Source: Roseimaritima sp.
Lineage (GTDB): Bacteria; Planctomycetota; Planctomycetia; Pirellulales; Pirellulaceae
Assembly (NCBI GenBank): GCA_007124075.1
Contig: SLFV01000104.1
Coordinates: 1-6,593 of the forward strand
Direction: 5' to 3'
Length of the DNA: 6,593 nucleotides
Numbering within the stretch: the stretch's first letter is position 1; every line of letters starts with the position of its first letter. The position numbers were made by a program, and so were the translations under genes. This document shows, one piece after another, positions 5,201 to 6,593 of the stretch. A model generated the notes under the pieces. That model did not search any database. It was not told the origin of the DNA and worked only from the letters and a program-made list of their open reading frames with translations.

Positions 5201-6593
5201 CCCATCGGCATTACCGCCCACGCCCACAACGGTTACCGTAGCATCACTGTGCGTGCCATCGTTGGTGATGGCTCCACCGAAAGTAACCAGCACTCCAGAG
5301 TTGAATATGCTCCCATCCGTACCACCCCCTTCACCAAAAACAAAAACGTGACCGCCGTTTGATGTGATTTTTGATTGGCTATGATTTACGAAAACGCCAT
5401 TATTGTGAACTCCTGGGGACTGCCCACCGGTGCCGATGACAGTGACTGGATTGCTTCCGCCTATCACCTGCGAACCTTGACTGAGTCGAACGCCAGACTG
5501 AAAGCCTGCCGAATCGTTGCCTCCGCGGCCAAGAAGCCGGATCTCTCCCTGACCGATCGATTGCACCGTCGCCCGAGACAAACCGATCCCTGCAAAATTG
5601 CCGCTCGATGGTATTTCTTGCTGATTGGCTGATAAATAAATATCACCGTCAACCGATGTAATCCGAGCCCCATTTGCAAGTGAAATGTTGCGTAAAGCAG
5701 TTATATCGACCGCACCGTCGTCTTGTAGATTAATGCTGACGTTAGAGCCAACATTAAAAGACCCAACATTGGTAGCCGTCAAGCTATGTCCAACCCCAAA
5801 CATTACTGAGGAATTGAAGTTGACAACATCATTAACCCCATTGCCCTGCAGTATCAAAGATGCGTAATCTGCAGCCAGCGAGTTGAAGTTAACAGTGCCA
5901 TTGCCACTATTTCGCTTGACCACTAATTGCTCCGTTGGATTAAGGAATGTTATCGCTTTGCCAACAGAGCTGTTCATCCTTGTCATTCCACTGCCCGCGT
6001 CACTGACCGCGACCATGTCGGCAGTACTGGCAGGAAAAAATTCCACGATACCGGAGTCAACTACTGACGTGACCGATACGCCCCCGGTGTAGGCAATCGG
6101 CAGTTCGATTCCAAAATTCGGCAGGTTTAACCCGATGAGGCCCGATTGGTCGCCCAATACGTAAAATCTTGACGAACTAAAGCTTCCTCCAGTCAGCACC
6201 AGTTGGTCATCTTCTCCATCGGCACTAAATAGCAACCCTTGATTTGGAATCGGGTTGCCACCGGAAAAGTCGATCGTCAGAAGGTCATCACCATCCTTCG
6301 TTGCAACGAAAACATCACCGCTGACCGCGGTAAATGCTATTTCAACCGTATTGGAATCCACCTGCGTAACGCCAGCACCAGCCGTCACCACATGATTGGG
6401 ATCATGAACACGAATGTTGCCCTCACGGAGGCTGAGCACAAGACTATCCGCTTTTCCGTCAGGATGTTCGTCAGTGATGACGAGACGGCCATCCACTAAT
6501 TCAACGAAAGTAACTATCTCGCTCGAACGGTTGATCGTAAACGTTTCGTTATCGCCGATCACAGTCGTGTTCTGCAGCGGATTGCCAACCAAG
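2255..6593 (-). CDS. Giant secreted repeat protein with dockerin, partial (N-terminus outside window)
   Basis: At least 1,445 residues, open to the right edge; residue 1 here is the codon at 6592-6590. That TTG is not a start: the same sequence occurs inside the protein as DLVGNPLQ (L957), so it is Leu in a repeat. Order of parts: Ig-like module tail (1-22), beta-solenoid or haemagglutinin-like region (24-760), tandem Ig-like units A1B1 (764-984) and A2B2 (985-1202), cadherin-like domain (about 1200-1284), dockerin (1294-1358), acidic tail (1359-1445). Cysteine is absent and Gly, Ser, Thr, Asn and Val dominate, as expected of an exported beta-rich surface protein. There is no catalytic motif, transmembrane anchor or LPXTG-type signal in the visible part. 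The likely role is adhesion or assembly on or outside the cell, with the dockerin as attachment point. The architecture is clear; the partner and substrate are unknown. Confidence 0.93.
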   Translation of the reverse strand, partial: LVGNPLQNTTVIGDNETFTINRSSEIVTFVELVDGRLVITDEHPDGKADSLVLSLREGNIRVHDPNHVVTAGAGVTQVDSNTVEIAFTAVSGDVFVATKDGDDLLTIDFSGGNPIPNQGLLFSADGEDDQLVLTGGSFSSSRFYVLGDQSGLIGLNLPNFGIELPIAYTGGVSVTSVVDSGIVEFFPASTADMVAVSDAGSGMTRMNSSVGKAITFLNPTEQLVVKRNSGNGTVNFNSLAADYASLILQGNGVNDVVNFNSSVMFGVGHSLTATNVGSFNVGSNVSINLQDDGAVDITALRNISLANGARITSVDGDIYLSANQQEIPSSGNFAGIGLSRATVQSIGQGEIRLLGRGGNDSAGFQSGVRLSQGSQVIGGSNPVTVIGTGGQSPGVHNNGVFVNHSQSKITSNGGHVFVFGEGGGTDGSIFNSGVLVTFGGAITNDGTHSDATVTVVGVGGNADGTGGDNYGVFISSADSRITSSGGAVTVEGSGGGGSSPSSTAGIKLQFVDLGNQSPGGIVSGNNADIIIVTDDHLSLDGVIDSGTGRTIIRPSTAGKEINIGAWRSDSVLNLPSSLLDLVMAGTIVIGDYQSGNINIRADLIRSESTNIELYSGYSIIFDQGTIDTGGGYLSLIAGARAGVPAPFYGGVHPNSHGVDIVASNVSIVPSLNVTINGEAVDTQYTRLNVIGTVDLSDLVLRIDGDFSAQLGTERFSIVNASQVVGEFGSPHHSLFNLQGFPYRIEYSDTEVVLVPASELTVSGVTATPPVISDSVVGNGTFNLALQFSKPMDASVTPELTFPTAGENPVGTITFASGVWSNGNQTYTATFNVTDMNMTIPDIDVRISNARDTLGNTLVAVTVTDVFSVDTENPRVASILRDGANPTSAASVQFLVTFTEPVNNVDAADFALALDGITGASITGITGTGANRTVTVSTGSGDGTIGLGLAANPTISDLVGNPLQNTTVIGDNETYTINRSAPTVTVTATPPVISDSAVGNGTFNLALQFSKPMDTSVTPELTFPTDGENPVGTITFASGVWSNGNQSYTATFNVTDLNVTIPDIDVRISNARDTFGNSLATVTVADVFNIDTENPRVASIRRGGAGASSVQFLVTFTEPVTGVDTSDFSLNLSGITGASITSVSGEGTSYTVTVVTGSGDGTVGLVLAANPMINDLAGNPLLNAVVLSEREEFAIKRSAPTVVGTYWGRPLVIDLLHQVVASQSVIDPDSVVIVSEAEHGTVTVLGDGRVRYDADNGFVGEDAIAFTLHDVEGRTIILGSVMIRVVNSPLNNPLLGADVDNNGVVSPFDALLVINALNRAGAPSVAVEPDALAPPYLDVNGDGRISAVDALMVINVLNRLNRAAAGGVTGPQGESRFPWRSEDDRLAQLAAVETSLHAFAVDRVSAAEGDQEEASAAADVRALDWVLRDWQGETEGQDIDLAWGDS
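2258..2518 (-). other. Acidic C-terminal tail after the dockerin (residues 1359-1445)
   Basis: An 87-residue extension after the dockerin. It holds 18 Asp/Glu against 7 Arg and no Lys. It has an Ala/Gly-rich start, a helix-like middle (EDDRLAQLAAVETSLHAFAV, then ADVRALDWVLRDW) and an acidic end (GETEGQDIDLAWGDS). Dockerins usually close the protein or are followed by little, so this tail may be a sorting, secretion or interaction element. I do not recognise a named family. Confidence 0.6.
2519..2713 (-). other. Dockerin type I domain (residues 1294-1358)
   Basis: Two calcium-binding F-hand segments about 40 residues apart. Segment 1 is DVDNNGVVSPFD (D1297, D1299, N1301, D1308) followed by ALLVINALNR. 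Segment 2 is DVNGDGRISAVD (D1337, N1339, D1341, D1348) followed by ALMVINVLNR. All calcium-ligand positions are filled. Both segments end in the same VIN.LNR helix, so the pseudo-twofold symmetry that allows dual binding to cohesins is kept. The DNA also shows the duplication: GTTGATCAC occurs at 2532-2540 and again at 2652-2660. In cellulosomes dockerins bind cohesins; in planctomycetes they occur widely with unclear partners. Confidence 0.92.
2741..2995 (-). other. Cadherin-like domain (residues 1200-1284)
   Basis: A single domain with the pattern HGTVTVLGDGRVRYDADNGF, then VGEDAIAFTLHDVEGR and a closing VMIRV strand. This is the shape of bacterial cadherin-like/VCBS-adjacent Ig folds, in which 'G.V....G...Y.P..GF.G.D.F.Y...D' recurs. 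Such domains act as spacers or calcium-stiffened linkers. Here it joins the Ig array to the dockerin. Confidence 0.65.
2987..3640 (-). repeat. Tandem Ig-like unit 2 (A2 + B2)
   Basis: Residues 985-1202 repeat unit 1 directly after it, with a 221-residue period over module A. A2 is about 88% identical to A1 in protein. Comparing 3434-3640 with 4097-4303, I count about 13 differences over some 209 bases (about 94% identity). B2 is three residues shorter near its start (GGAGASS against DGANPTSAAS). It is more diverged, especially at the end (NPLLNAVVLSEREEFAIKRS against NPLQNTTVIGDNETYTINRS). B2 leads straight into the cadherin-like domain. Confidence 0.88.
3641..4303 (-). repeat. Tandem Ig-like unit 1 (A1 + B1)
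   Basis: Residues 764-984, 663 bp. Module A1 (about 764-880) starts VTATPPVISDS and contains LALQFSKPMD, TITFASGVWSNGNQ and a DIDVRISNARD strand, like bacterial Ig-like domains. Module B1 (about 889-980) contains VQFLVTFTEPVNNVD, TVSTGSGDGTIGLGL and DLVGNPLQN. Its end matches the truncated B0 module at the window edge. Confidence 0.88.
4322..4588 (-). other. Solenoid-closing block (residues 669-757)
   Basis: The order is LNVTINGEAVDTQYTRLNVIG, split here as LNVTINGEAV and DTQYTRLNVIG, then VDLSDLVLRIDGDF, then FSIVNASQVVGEFGSP, then YRIEYSDTEVVLVP. This succession (output variable, value, 'time to finish' strand, YS..EVVL ending) is the usual C-terminal end of autotransporter-like and haemagglutinin-like beta-helices. 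It marks where the solenoid stops and the Ig-like array begins. Confidence 0.6.
5057..5668 (-). repeat. Six imperfect 32-38-residue repeats in the beta-solenoid
   Basis: Residues 309-512 divide into six units: 309-340, 341-372, 373-406, 407-440, 441-478 and 479-512. The shared pattern is roughly ITSxGGxVxVxGxGG, then a variable Gly/Asn/Ser loop of about 6-12 residues, then NxGVxV. The clearest units are 407-440 (KITSNGGHVFVFGEGGG, then NSGVLV) and 479-512 (RITSSGGAVTVEGSGGGG, then TAGIKL). Length varies only in the loop. This suits stacked solenoid coils with one loop tolerating insertions. The repeats are old at DNA level; I see no long identical stretches. Confidence 0.75.
6528..6593 (-). 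repeat. Truncated upstream copy of Ig-like B module (B0)
   Basis: The 66 bases at the right edge encode the end of a B module (VGNPLQNTTVIGDNETF then TINRS). They differ from 3660-3725, the end of B1, at three positions that I can count. The innermost 42 bases are identical. The offset is 2,868 bp, exactly 956 codons, so both lie in the same frame. This shows that at least one more Ig-like module lies beyond the window. Confidence 0.9.

Larger units (their letters stand above)
4313..6523 (-). other. Beta-solenoid / filamentous-haemagglutinin-like region (residues 24-760)
   Basis: About 737 residues of alternating hydrophobic and polar positions rich in Gly, Ser, Asn and Asp, with no Cys. Recognisable blocks are as follows. 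Residues 24-135 have the LVDGRLVITD and LTIDFSGGNPIP pattern that I know from large planctomycete surface proteins. Residues 190-285 contain a twin VNFNS motif (234-238, 257-261). Residues 309-512 hold six short repeats. Residues 519-640 carry a pattern (TIIRPSTAGKEINIG, then a LLDLVMAGTIVIGDYQSGNI-type stretch, then TNIELYSG) common in haemagglutinin-like beta-strand repeat proteins. Residues 669-757 (VTINGEAVDTQYTRLNVIG, later RFSIVNASQVVGEF) match the block that usually closes such solenoids. Family calls come from recognition; the solenoid fold is inference. Confidence 0.7.

Noticed and set aside
5057..5668. Possible CRISPR-like or tandem DNA repeat
   Set aside because: The periodicity is at protein level, with variable unit length and diverged DNA. 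There are no identical repeats with unique spacers.

Overview
The window looks like chromosomal DNA from a planctomycete, most likely of the Rhodopirellula/Pirellulaceae type. This rests on family recognition, not on a search. A planctomycete-style phosphate-selective-porin-like outer-membrane protein sits beside a very large extracellular protein that combines a beta-solenoid, Ig-like repeats, a cadherin-like domain and a C-terminal dockerin, a mix typical of that phylum. Base composition looks moderately GC-rich and was not measured.

Layout: 1-546 has no convincing gene. It holds several short inverted repeats, two G7 runs and one doubtful minus-strand reading frame (96 codons, TTG start). 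547-2043 (+) is a complete 498-residue porin of the OprO/OprP type with an N-terminal signal sequence and a C-terminal aromatic beta-signal. 2044-2254 is a 211-bp gap between convergent genes and carries a widely spaced inverted repeat. 2255 to the right edge (-) is the last 1,445 or more codons of a giant secreted protein whose N-terminus lies outside the window.

In order from its N-terminal side, the visible part of the giant protein is: the tail of an Ig-like module (B0); a roughly 740-residue beta-solenoid or filamentous-haemagglutinin-like region containing a six-unit repeat of 32-38 residues; two tandem copies of an A+B Ig-like unit (period 221 residues, 663 bp); a cadherin-like domain; a two-EF-hand dockerin; and an 87-residue acidic tail. 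The A modules are about 94% identical in DNA over the best stretch. The B0 tail is almost identical in DNA to the B1 tail 2,868 bp away, in the same frame.

Both genes encode products of the cell envelope or exterior: a diffusion channel in the outer membrane, and a probable adhesin or scaffold-associated protein whose dockerin could dock to a cohesin-like partner. They converge, so they are not an operon, and a shared function is not demonstrated. The most notable features are the repeat architecture of the giant protein and what it implies for domain shuffling. I see no defence system, CRISPR array, RNA gene or intact mobile element.
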